6,598 nucleotides of DNA from Alphaproteobacteria bacterium. Lineage in GTDB: Bacteria; Pseudomonadota; Alphaproteobacteria; CAAGCB01; CAG-977. The number at the start of each line of letters is the position of its first letter. Position 1 is the stretch's first letter. The stretch spans positions 1 to 6,598 of the forward strand of contig JAJXEL010000116.1 in assembly GCA_021639925.1 (NCBI GenBank), written 5' to 3'. The translations under genes and the position numbers were made by a program. The notes beneath the pieces were generated by a model that saw only the letters and a program-made list of their open reading frames with translations, did not search any database and was not told where the DNA came from. This document shows, one piece after another, positions 1 to 6,300 of this stretch.

Positions 1-168
1 GGTCTGGACAGGGCGGCTTTTCTTGTCGGGCCGGAAGGCGGATTTTCCGAATCCGAACGCGCTTTAATTGCAAAAACGCCTCATACGGCGGGGCTGGATC
101 TGGGCGAACGGATTTTGCGCGCCGAAACGGCGGCGGTCGCCGCTCTGGCTTTGTTTATGTGCAGATAA
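1..168 (+). CDS. rsmE: 16S rRNA (uracil1498-N3)-methyltransferase RsmE, C-terminal end (5'-partial)
   Basis: The window begins in frame inside this gene; 55 codons and a TAA remain. RsmE is a cytoplasmic SPOUT-class enzyme that transfers a methyl group from S-adenosylmethionine to N3 of U1498 in 16S rRNA. The visible part carries the two hallmark pieces of the trefoil-knot cofactor site: VGPEGGFSESE (about residues 9-19 of the fragment) and LGERILRAETAAVAAL (about residues 34-49). The family is usually around 240 residues, so roughly three quarters lies upstream of the window. The next gene starts only 20 nt after the stop with no terminator between them, which suggests co-transcription. Confidence is high because both motifs are in the expected order and spacing and the protein ends shortly after the second, as usual. 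Confidence 0.93.
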   Translation, partial: GLDRAAFLVGPEGGFSESERALIAKTPHTAGLDLGERILRAETAAVAALALFMCR

Positions 169-188
169 TTTGGGAAAGGCAAAAATTT

Positions 189-536
189 ATGAAACACGAT
201 CACACCTGTTCTTGTCATGAACATGACCATGCGGAATGTTCCTGCGGTCATCATCATTCGGATCACTGCGGCTGCGGCCATGATCATACGGAAGAGGAGG
301 AGGATTATTCCGCGGTTTCCGCCATGTTCGGTTTGGACGACGACGTTCCCGGCGACGCGCTGGCTTTGCTGCAGCTGGAAATGAACGAATGCGATGATCT
401 GAGCGAACTGCTGGGATTGGGCAAAGATCCGGACGTTGACGGTATCTTGGACGAAGCGATCGCCGATTTGTCGCCCAAAAAGAAAAAGACGCTGATGAAT
501 CTGGCGGTTATTCTGCACGATTACCTGCCGGATTAG
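189..536 (+). CDS. Small His/Cys-rich putative metal-binding protein, function unknown
   Basis: A 115-residue protein I cannot assign to a named family. I chose the ATG at 189 rather than the in-frame ATG at 159, because 159 lies inside the end of rsmE and 189 has a purine-rich ribosome site (GGGAAAGG, 172-179) at proper spacing. Residues 1-36 hold 11 His and 6 Cys, arranged from residue 7 as three tandem ten-residue units (CSCHEHDHAE, CSCGHHHSDH, CGCGHDHTEE), which should bind soft or borderline metals such as Zn, Ni, Co or Cu. Residues 37-115 are very acidic (EEEED, LDDD), appear helical, and include a basic patch PKKKK at 96-100. There is no signal peptide or membrane segment, so it is probably cytoplasmic. 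It sits between rsmE and a cation antiporter; a role in metal storage or delivery is inference. The coding call is strong, the function is not. Confidence 0.85.
   Translation: MKHDHTCSCHEHDHAECSCGHHHSDHCGCGHDHTEEEEDYSAVSAMFGLDDDVPGDALALLQLEMNECDDLSELLGLGKDPDVDGILDEAIADLSPKKKKTLMNLAVILHDYLPD
207..296 (+). repeat. Three tandem 30-nt units encoding a Cys/His decapeptide repeat
   Basis: Units lie at 207-236, 237-266 and 267-296, within the small metal-binding gene. Each starts with codons for C-x-C and continues with closely spaced His codons. Period conservation is clearer in protein than in DNA, so the units are diverged rather than a recent duplication. Confidence 0.7.
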
Positions 537-587
537 TGTTATAGACGGGATATCGTCTTTAAAAGCCAACTCTTTTTGAAGTAAGAT

Positions 588-604
588 CTTCTTTTGAAAG
601 AAGG
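588..604 (+). promoter_or_regulatory. Ribosome-binding site of the antiporter gene inside a perfect inverted repeat
   Basis: The Shine-Dalgarno stretch AAAGAAGG (597-604) ends 7 nt before the ATG at 612 and decides that start. CTTCTT (588-593) and AAGAAG (598-603) are perfect complements separated by TTGA, so in mRNA the ribosome site could fold into a short, mostly A-U hairpin. Such a weak stem may tune translation; that it regulates anything is inference. Confidence 0.5.
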
Positions 605-611
605 TCGTGTC

Positions 612-1760
612 ATGCTTGATTTACATCTGTCCGCCGAATTGACAAACTTGATAGTGATCGGATCGGTTTTTCTGGTTTCCCTGATTTCTCCGAAACTCAG
701 CCTGCCGGTTGTCGTTATGGAAACGCTGTGCGGCGTTGTTTTGTCGTGTTTCGGTGTAAAACCTCAAGATTGGATGCTGTTTTTTGCTTCGTTAGGCGGG
801 GTTGTCATTACGTTTTTGGCGGGAACAGAGATGAATCTGCGTTCTTTTCGTAAAAATGCCGTTCCCAGCTTGTTGATCGGCTTGTCTTCTTTTTTAACGC
901 CTTTTATCTGTCTGTCTTTTTATACGTATTATGTTGCGGAATGGAGTCTGAACGCGGCTTTGATTACCGGCGTGGCTTTGTCTACGACGTCTTTGGGCGT
1001 GATTTATTCTATTTTGATGGAAACCGGTATGAATAAAACGAAACTGGGCGGTTTGCTGCTGTCGGCGACATTTGTGACCGACGTGACGACTGTAATCGTT
1101 TTAAGCGTTTTGTTCGTTAAGCCGACTGTTTATACGGCGGTTTTTTATCTGGTTTCCGCCGCGGTTATTTTTGTTTCTTGCAAGTATTCGGCAAAGTTGT
1201 TCAACAGTCCGTTTTATAAAAACAATCTGGCAGAAACCGAGGTGAAATATATTTTGTTCTTGCTGTTTATTTTTATTTATTTCGGAGAAATGGGACACGG
1301 CCATGCCGTTTTGCCGGCATTCGTATTGGGATTTTTGATGTCCGGCACATTTGAAAACGCTGCGCAAAACGATTGTGAGTCTTCTGCCGGCGACAGGCTG
1401 CGCAGCGGGGCGTATTCTTTTATTACGCCTGTCTTTTTTATGGTCGGCGGATTAAAGATGTCCGTTCCTTTGCTGTTTGGCGCGCTTGGCCTGTTTGTCA
1501 TGTTGTTGTGTATTCAGGTCTTTTCAAAAATTGGAGGCGTTTATTTCTTTGCCAGAAAGTATTTGAAAAAAGCGCCGATGTATTCGACTCTTTTGATGAC
1601 AACGGGGTTGACTTTCGGAACGATAGCGGCTTATTTCGGGTTAGATTCCGGTATGATTAACGTAACCCAATATTCGGTGCTGATCGGCGTAATTGTTTTT
1701 TCCGCCGTCGTGCCGACCGTTATCGCGCAGGTGTTTTTTAAACCCGACGGGATTGATTAA
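612..1760 (+). CDS. CPA2-family monovalent cation/proton antiporter (Kef/NapA type), membrane
   Basis: A 382-residue polytopic inner-membrane protein with about 12-13 hydrophobic segments, the layout of the sodium/hydrogen exchanger fold in cation:proton antiporter family 2. Family marks are FLAGTEMNLRSFRK (68-81) after the third segment, ALSTTSLGVIYSIL (122-135), which should be one of the two unwound crossing helices, ATFVTDVTTVIVL (152-164) holding the expected ion-binding Asp157, and PVFFMVGGLKMS (273-284). The residue before Asp157 is Thr, where many relatives carry Asp, Asn or Gln. No C-terminal RCK/TrkA-N regulatory domain follows, so it is a bare transporter core. I preferred ATG 612 over the in-frame TTG at 594 because of the ribosome site at 597-604. 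The substrate (Na+ or K+) cannot be read from sequence. It lies 75 nt after the metal-binding gene and ends at a terminator shared with the convergent hydroxylase operon. Confidence 0.9.
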   Translation: MLDLHLSAELTNLIVIGSVFLVSLISPKLSLPVVVMETLCGVVLSCFGVKPQDWMLFFASLGGVVITFLAGTEMNLRSFRKNAVPSLLIGLSSFLTPFICLSFYTYYVAEWSLNAALITGVALSTTSLGVIYSILMETGMNKTKLGGLLLSATFVTDVTTVIVLSVLFVKPTVYTAVFYLVSAAVIFVSCKYSAKLFNSPFYKNNLAETEVKYILFLLFIFIYFGEMGHGHAVLPAFVLGFLMSGTFENAAQNDCESSAGDRLRSGAYSFITPVFFMVGGLKMSVPLLFGALGLFVMLLCIQVFSKIGGVYFFARKYLKKAPMYSTLLMTTGLTFGTIAAYFGLDSGMINVTQYSVLIGVIVFSAVVPTVIAQVFFKPDGID

Positions 1761-1820
1761 AAAAGCCACCGAGTTTATTTCCGGATTTAAGCATTTTTTT
1801 AGTTTGGTCGGATTTGTATA

Positions 1821-1857
1821 AAAAAATTCCCCCGACGAAATATCGGGGGGATTTTTT
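1821..1857. terminator. Bidirectional intrinsic terminator between convergent genes
   Basis: The stem CCCCCGA (1829-1835) pairs with TCGGGGG (1843-1849) around a 7-nt loop. It is flanked by AAAAAA on the left (1821-1826) and TTTTTT on the right (1852-1857), so each strand reads a GC-rich hairpin followed by a U-run. It can stop the antiporter transcript (+) and the hydroxylase transcript (-). The right end abuts the hydroxylase stop codon at 1858-1860. Confidence 0.92.
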
Positions 1858-4728
1858 CTAAATTTTCCCCAGTCCCTTCAATATCTTTTCAGGCGTGAAC
1901 GGCCATTCGCGGATCCATACGCCGCAGGCGTTGTGAATCGCAATCGCCAAAGCCGGCGCCGCGCCGTTTGTCGCCAGTTCGGAAATCGACTTGCCGCCGT
2001 AAGGACCGTCCGGATCTTTGGTAAAGACCAGCGGTGCCTGGAAATCTTTGGGCAGATCGTAAATCGTCGGCGGATTGTAATCCTGCAGGTTGTCGTTGAA
2101 CGGTTTGCCGTTCTTGTCCAAAACGATGCCTTCGTACAGCGAATGTCCGATAGATTTCAGGACGCCCCCGAAAACCTGCCCTTCGGCCAATTCCGGATTG
2201 ATCGGCGTACCGCAGTCCAGCAAAGCATAAAACTTGCGCACGTCAATTTCGCCCGTGCGCGTATTGACCGCGACTTCGGCAAAGTTCGCGCCGTAAGGAA
2301 TCGCGTGATTTTCCGTAATAAAGGAACCGATGCCCTGCAGCTGGCCGGAACCATGCCCCGTCGTCGTATTATAGGCGATTTGGGCGTATGTGATTTCGCC
2401 TTTTTTGCCCTTAACTTTCGCGGGATATTCCAGAATACAGTCTTCAACGGGTTCGTCCAGATATTCGGCCGCTTTTTGCAGGATTTTCTGCTTCATGTCT
2501 TCGGCGGCCAGGCGTGCGGCGTTTCCGGAAAAGAACGTTCCCGAAGACGCGTAAGCCCCTGTGTCAAACGGCGTATGATCCGTATCCCCGCTCATGACGG
2601 TAACCTGCGACAAAGGAACTTCCAATACTTCGGCGACGACTTTCGCCATAACGGTATCCAGCCCCGTGCCGATGTCCGCCGCGCCCGAATGAACGGAAAA
2701 CCCGCCGTCAGCCAGCATCAGAATATGCGCGTTGGAATGGTCCAGACCGGGCAGGCCGGATCCTTGCTGGATAATGGAAACGCCTTTGCCGATTTTAATG
2801 TCGGGATCGTCCGAGGTTTCTTCTTTGCCCCAGTCAATCATTTTTGAACCGACTTCCAGCGCTTTTTCCAATCCGCAGCTTTGCACCAAAGCCGGCGTTC
2901 CTTCGCGCCCTTCGCCCAGGCAGCGCAGAATTTCCAGAACGGCGCCTTCGCGCACCATGTTTTTGCGCATCAGTTCGATTTGATCCATGCCCAGCTGTTC
3001 GGCCAATTCTGCAACCGTACTGTTTAAAGCGAAGGCCCCCTTGGGCGCGCCGTATCCCTGATAGGCCCCGGTCGGCATGATGTTGGAATAGTAAATGCGT
3101 ACCGTGAAATACATGTTCGGACACAAAAACAGCGGCAGGTTTTTGGAACACGCGTTCATCGGAACGGTCAAAGCGTGCGCGCCGAACGGCCCGGTGTTCG
3201 CTTCGTTGTCCATTTGAATGGCGGTAAACGTGCCGTCTTTTTTCGCGCCGATTTTTACGCGGACGCGCATCGGTTTGCGCGTCGAACAGGTGTTGAATTC
3301 CTGATTGCGGGTATAGCGGTAATAAACAGGCCGGCCTGTCGACCAGGTCGCGAAAGCGGCGACGTCTTCTAAAATAACGTCCTGCTTGGAACCGAAACCG
3401 CCGCCGACACGTTCTTTGATGACATGAATTTTCGTTTCGGGGATTCCCAGAACTTTGGCGACGACGCGGCGCAGGTGGAAAGGCACCTGGGTCGAAGCAT
3501 GAATAACCAGCCGGTCGCCCTGCATTTTCGTAAATACGACGTGCGGTTCCGTCGGCGTGCATTGAATCTGCGTCGTGGCAAAAGTCCTGTCAATAATGAC
3601 GTCAGCTTCTTGAAAACCCTTTTCCACGTCGCCGATCCCGCCTTTGACGCTGGCGGCCAGATTGTGATGCGGATCTGCCCTGAGCGGGAAAGGATAATGA
3701 ATTTTTCCGTCGCGCGGATCGGCGTTTTTGTTGTATTCGTCCAGATCTTTCGGCGCGCCGACGCCATAAGTCACAAACGATTTATGCAAAACCGGCGCGT
3801 CGGGCGCCTGCGCGTCGTCCCAAGTGAAGACAGGCTTTAGAACTTCATATTCCACCTTGATTTTTTTCAGCGCTTCGTCGGCGGCTTCCTCGGTTTCCGC
3901 GACAACGGCGGCAACGCGGTCGCCGACATAAAGAACCTTCTGATTAAACAGTTTGCGGTCATGCGGAGACGGTTCCGGCGCGCCCTGGCCCGCGTTGGTG
4001 TAATAAACGTCAGGGCAGTTTTTGTGCGTAATAATCGTTACGACACCTTCGACTTTTTCGGCTTCGGACGTGTCAATGGAAGTAATGTAGGCATGCGCAT
4101 GGGGACTTTGCAGCATTTTTAAAATGCAGGTTCCCGGTTCAACCATGTCTTCGACAAACGCTTTGTGCCCGGCAACCAGCTGGTGGCCGTCGATTTTGCG
4201 GCGGACTTTGCCGACTTCGCGCAGGTCTTCGCGAAATTCCGTAAACCCTTCGGTTTTATAGGACGGGTCTTTCATTCTTTTTTTCGCTAAATCAACGGCT
4301 TTGAAAAACGGCTGATAACCCGCCGAACGGCTGAACAAAGGCGATAAAGCGTCCATGACGTCGTCCTTTGACGGATCGGGTATGCGTTCAAGCAGGTCGG
4401 TCAGCATCAACGCCGCCGCCGGAGAGTTATATCCGGATTGCACCAGCCCGCAATCAACCATGGCGGACTGCACGGCGGAAAGCCGGCCGTCTTTCATAAC
4501 GGATTCGATTGTTTTAATGTCGGCGCCGTCAATCTGCGCGGCGATGAACAATCCGGCATTAACGGGTTTTTTGTTTAAAATAATCGTGTCCGATCCGCAG
4601 AATCCCTGATGATCGTCGCTGTCGCGGACGGAAAAAATCCCCAGACGCTGCAATAAAGCCTGTACGTTTTCGCCGGCATCGGTGTGAACGGTCTTTTTTA
4701 TTCCGTTAAGAGTAAAGGAAATTTTCAT
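1858..4728 (-). CDS. xdhD: XdhD-type molybdenum hydroxylase with degenerate N-terminal [2Fe-2S] domain
   Basis: A 956-residue xanthine-oxidase-family protein, as far as I recall the same length as E. coli XdhD (YgfN), a putative hypoxanthine/xanthine oxidase. Residues 1-80 have the beta-grasp ferredoxin layout and 85-150 the helical second-cluster layout. Most ligand positions are changed: D39, C44, D47, G59 for the first cluster and C93, V96, S133, S135 for the second. Residues about 175-300 form the a/b hammerhead domain, and the rest is the molybdopterin-binding domain with VGGGFGSKQD (441-450), AYQGYGAPKG (555-564), GAADIGTGLDT (682-692) and KSISE, whose Glu917 aligns with the catalytic Glu of the family. 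Such enzymes hydroxylate purines or other N-heterocycles in the cytoplasm. The gene starts 3 nt after the FAD subunit stop, with a GGAG site (about 4737-4740) inside that gene's end, so translation is probably coupled. Family is firm; the substrate is unproven. Confidence 0.9.
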   Translation of the reverse strand: MKISFTLNGIKKTVHTDAGENVQALLQRLGIFSVRDSDDHQGFCGSDTIILNKKPVNAGLFIAAQIDGADIKTIESVMKDGRLSAVQSAMVDCGLVQSGYNSPAAALMLTDLLERIPDPSKDDVMDALSPLFSRSAGYQPFFKAVDLAKKRMKDPSYKTEGFTEFREDLREVGKVRRKIDGHQLVAGHKAFVEDMVEPGTCILKMLQSPHAHAYITSIDTSEAEKVEGVVTIITHKNCPDVYYTNAGQGAPEPSPHDRKLFNQKVLYVGDRVAAVVAETEEAADEALKKIKVEYEVLKPVFTWDDAQAPDAPVLHKSFVTYGVGAPKDLDEYNKNADPRDGKIHYPFPLRADPHHNLAASVKGGIGDVEKGFQEADVIIDRTFATTQIQCTPTEPHVVFTKMQGDRLVIHASTQVPFHLRRVVAKVLGIPETKIHVIKERVGGGFGSKQDVILEDVAAFATWSTGRPVYYRYTRNQEFNTCSTRKPMRVRVKIGAKKDGTFTAIQMDNEANTGPFGAHALTVPMNACSKNLPLFLCPNMYFTVRIYYSNIMPTGAYQGYGAPKGAFALNSTVAELAEQLGMDQIELMRKNMVREGAVLEILRCLGEGREGTPALVQSCGLEKALEVGSKMIDWGKEETSDDPDIKIGKGVSIIQQGSGLPGLDHSNAHILMLADGGFSVHSGAADIGTGLDTVMAKVVAEVLEVPLSQVTVMSGDTDHTPFDTGAYASSGTFFSGNAARLAAEDMKQKILQKAAEYLDEPVEDCILEYPAKVKGKKGEITYAQIAYNTTTGHGSGQLQGIGSFITENHAIPYGANFAEVAVNTRTGEIDVRKFYALLDCGTPINPELAEGQVFGGVLKSIGHSLYEGIVLDKNGKPFNDNLQDYNPPTIYDLPKDFQAPLVFTKDPDGPYGGKSISELATNGAAPALAIAIHNACGVWIREWPFTPEKILKGLGKI

Positions 4729-4731
4729 TTT

Positions 4732-5502
4732 TTATACTCCCTTCGCCGCTTTGATCAGGCAGTCGGCCAGCATAACGCCGGCGATATATTTTTTAAACGC
4801 CGCGGACGTTCTGTAATCGTCAAAAGAAACAACGGCTGCGGAAATTTTTCCGGCCAGTTCGTCTTTGCCGGGCAGATCGGCGGGATTTAACGTTTTTTCC
4901 AAATCTTTCAGCCGTTCGATCCGGCCGCCGTCCTGAGCGATAACCAGACGCGGATCATTTTCAAAAACGCCGGCTGCAACGGAAACCAGACAAACGCCGC
5001 GCGCAGTGGCGGAATGTTTGGCCGAACGGACGCCGGCCCGCGCCGGCAGACGAACGGATAAAATCAGGGCGGAGCTGCCGGAATCAATATAATTTTCGAC
5101 ACTGATTTCCCCCGCGGACGTTTCCAGCACGGCCCCGGCGGCGATCAATACGGTCAAAACGGAAAACGCCGGATTTTTTGCGGCGATAGCGCCGGCCAAA
5201 GTTCCCTGGTTACGGATATTGCGGTTGCGGAACAAGATCAGGTTTTCTTTGAGATAAGCGGGAACAACAGGATTGTCCAGAATATCCTGCAAAGTCGTCA
5301 TGGCGCCGATCAGGATACCGTCGTCCGCCTGTTTGATATAATCCAGATTTAATCCGGCCAGGCTGACGACCGTTTCGGGATTCATCGCCGAACGCGACGA
5401 ATTGATCCAGGATCCGCCGGCCATATAAACGGCGCCGGGCGTCGCTTGTTTCAGCTGAACCGCCTCGGCGGGTGTTTTCGGTTTAAGAAATTCCGTTATC
5501 AT
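4732..5502 (-). CDS. ygfM: FAD-binding subunit of a molybdenum hydroxylase (YgfM type)
   Basis: A 256-residue flavoprotein subunit of the CoxM/XdhB family, close in length to E. coli YgfM and shorter than typical family members near 280-300. It should bind FAD and pass electrons between the molybdenum subunit and an external acceptor. Two FAD loops are visible: MAGGSWINSS (27-36), the counterpart of the family AGGTD loop, and RNRNIRNQGTLAGAIA (92-107), the counterpart of RNxGTxGGN. The C-terminal part has FDDYRTSAAFKKYIAGVML (227-245), matching the usual D-x-R-x-S-x-x-Y/F-[KR] ending. There is no signal peptide. The start is supported by an AGAGG site a few nt upstream. It is the first gene of a two-gene operon with the XdhD-type enzyme, and YgfM and XdhD are likewise neighbours in E. 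coli. No separate small [2Fe-2S] subunit gene is in the window. Confidence 0.9.
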   Translation of the reverse strand: MITEFLKPKTPAEAVQLKQATPGAVYMAGGSWINSSRSAMNPETVVSLAGLNLDYIKQADDGILIGAMTTLQDILDNPVVPAYLKENLILFRNRNIRNQGTLAGAIAAKNPAFSVLTVLIAAGAVLETSAGEISVENYIDSGSSALILSVRLPARAGVRSAKHSATARGVCLVSVAAGVFENDPRLVIAQDGGRIERLKDLEKTLNPADLPGKDELAGKISAAVVSFDDYRTSAAFKKYIAGVMLADCLIKAAKGV

Positions 5503-5529
5503 TGCAACCTCTGAAAAATAATTTTGCCT

Positions 5530-5557
5530 ATTATACAGGAGATTGCTTTTTTACCAA
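5530..5557 (-). promoter_or_regulatory. Sigma70-type promoter for the ygfM-xdhD operon
   Basis: On the minus strand a perfect -10 TATAAT (5535-5530) lies 16 nt after TTGGTA (5557-5552), a 4-of-6 match to the -35 consensus. A/T-rich runs upstream could act as an UP element. The predicted start near 5523 leaves about 20 nt of leader, enough for the ribosome site before the ATG at 5502. Confidence 0.6.
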
Positions 5558-5600
5558 AAAGAAAAATGACACGTTTTTTTAAGATCTGCTTTTGGTGCGT

Positions 5601-5640
5601 ATAAACAAACAGGGATTCTTTAGTTTAAAAGAACCCCTGT
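5601..5640 (-). terminator. Intrinsic terminator of the pilin-like gene
   Basis: Read on the minus strand, ACAGGG, one mismatched base, TTCTTT, a 6-nt loop, AAAGAA, one mismatched base and CCCTGT form a 12-pair stem with one internal mismatch, followed by TTGTTTAT. It lies about 30 nt beyond the pilin stop codon and upstream of the ygfM promoter, so it insulates the two minus-strand units. Confidence 0.78.
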
Positions 5641-5669
5641 CTGTCTGTGATAAAGGATACGCCGTGTAT

Positions 5670-6248
5670 TTAACGGTATTGCCACATAACGGATCCAGTA
5701 ACGCTACACTTATCCGTGGCTGTGGCGACATCTACAGGAAGAGTTTTATTTGCCCAGTTATATGTATTCGTCCATGCCTGGGCCGTATTGGTTCCGTCTT
5801 TCAGTGTTCCTCCAATATTTATAGAAATTAATCCAGAAGATTGGTCTGCTCCCCAGTCTGCCGTGGCCATTTTAACGCAGGCTTCTGTCGTTAATCCTTC
5901 GTACGACACAAAAAATGATCGGCCATCTGCTGCAGCGCCGAAATTAACATCGCCACCAAAAGGATTTAAGCCAGTTTTGCTGCTGGAATTATAAGAATCA
6001 TCAGTTAAAATACCTATGTTGTAAGCAGATGCTCCTTTTAAAGGCGAATATACCCGCTGCGAAGCGTACAAAGTACGGATATTTGTGATAATGTTTTGTA
6101 CCTGATCCATGGCTTTGGTTACTTTGAATTTCGACATCGCCTGGGAATATCCTGCGATACCGCCGACCGACAAAACGCCGATAATAGCCAGAACGCCCAG
6201 CATTTCGACCATGGAACGGCCGGATTCTTGTGAATGAAAGTTTTTCAT
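5670..6248 (-). CDS. Type IV pilin-like prepilin with class III signal peptide
   Basis: A 192-residue protein. Residues 1-10 form a short leader ending in Gly, followed by RSMVEM and a hydrophobic helix (about 16-34), the pattern cut by prepilin peptidase after Gly10; Glu15 is the conserved +5 Glu needed for assembly. The +1 residue is Arg where Phe or Met is usual. After the helix (to about residue 62) comes a Ser/Thr/Gly/Asn-rich beta-type globular part with two cysteines, C124 and C181, likely forming the C-terminal disulfide loop of pilins. It should be an inner-membrane subunit assembled into a pilus or pseudopilus; whether it is a major pilin, minor pilin or pseudopilin cannot be told, and no assembly genes are in view. 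An AGGGAG ribosome site (6259-6254) lies 5 nt from the ATG. Its only evident promoter is about 300 nt upstream, across a hairpin-rich region ending in a terminator-like hairpin. Confidence 0.88.
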   Translation of the reverse strand: MKNFHSQESGRSMVEMLGVLAIIGVLSVGGIAGYSQAMSKFKVTKAMDQVQNIITNIRTLYASQRVYSPLKGASAYNIGILTDDSYNSSSKTGLNPFGGDVNFGAAADGRSFFVSYEGLTTEACVKMATADWGADQSSGLISINIGGTLKDGTNTAQAWTNTYNWANKTLPVDVATATDKCSVTGSVMWQYR

Positions 6249-6252
6249 TTCG

Positions 6253-6300
6253 ACTCCCTACAGTTTAAAAATAAACCGCCTGTTCAGGCGGCCGGGGAGT
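6253..6300 (-). promoter_or_regulatory. Possible Shine-Dalgarno sequestering helix in front of the pilin gene
   Basis: In the minus-strand RNA, ACTCCC (6300-6295) is exactly complementary to GGGAGT (6258-6253), which contains the pilin ribosome site. The two arms enclose the terminator hairpin at 6276-6291. Pairing would hide the ribosome site. The complementarity is seen; the regulatory effect is inference. Confidence 0.4.
6267..6291 (-). terminator. Intrinsic terminator or attenuator upstream of the pilin gene
   Basis: Read on the minus strand, CCGCCT-GAAC-AGGCGG is a perfect 6-pair GC stem (6291-6286 with 6281-6276) closed by four bases and followed by TTTATTTTT (6275-6267). It would end a transcript from the promoter at 6553-6581 after about 275 nt, before the pilin. 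No promoter is visible between it and the pilin start, so pilin expression may need read-through. Confidence 0.7.

Noticed and set aside
159..188. ATG at 159 as start of the His/Cys-rich gene
   Set aside because: It would overlap the end of rsmE and add ten residues unlike the rest, while the ATG at 189 has a well-placed ribosome site.
543..560. AGACG/CGTCT hairpin after the metal-binding gene as a terminator
   Set aside because: The stem has only 5 pairs and is followed by TTTAAAA rather than a T-run, so it is too weak to call.
594..611. TTG at 594 as start of the antiporter
   Set aside because: It lies at the 5' edge of the AAAGAAGG Shine-Dalgarno stretch that serves the ATG at 612.
1933..3840. 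Long plus-strand frames opposite xdhD, including one of about 300 codons
   Set aside because: They are mirror images of a well-conserved gene in GC-biased codons; they show Arg-rich translations with no family features and no ribosome sites.
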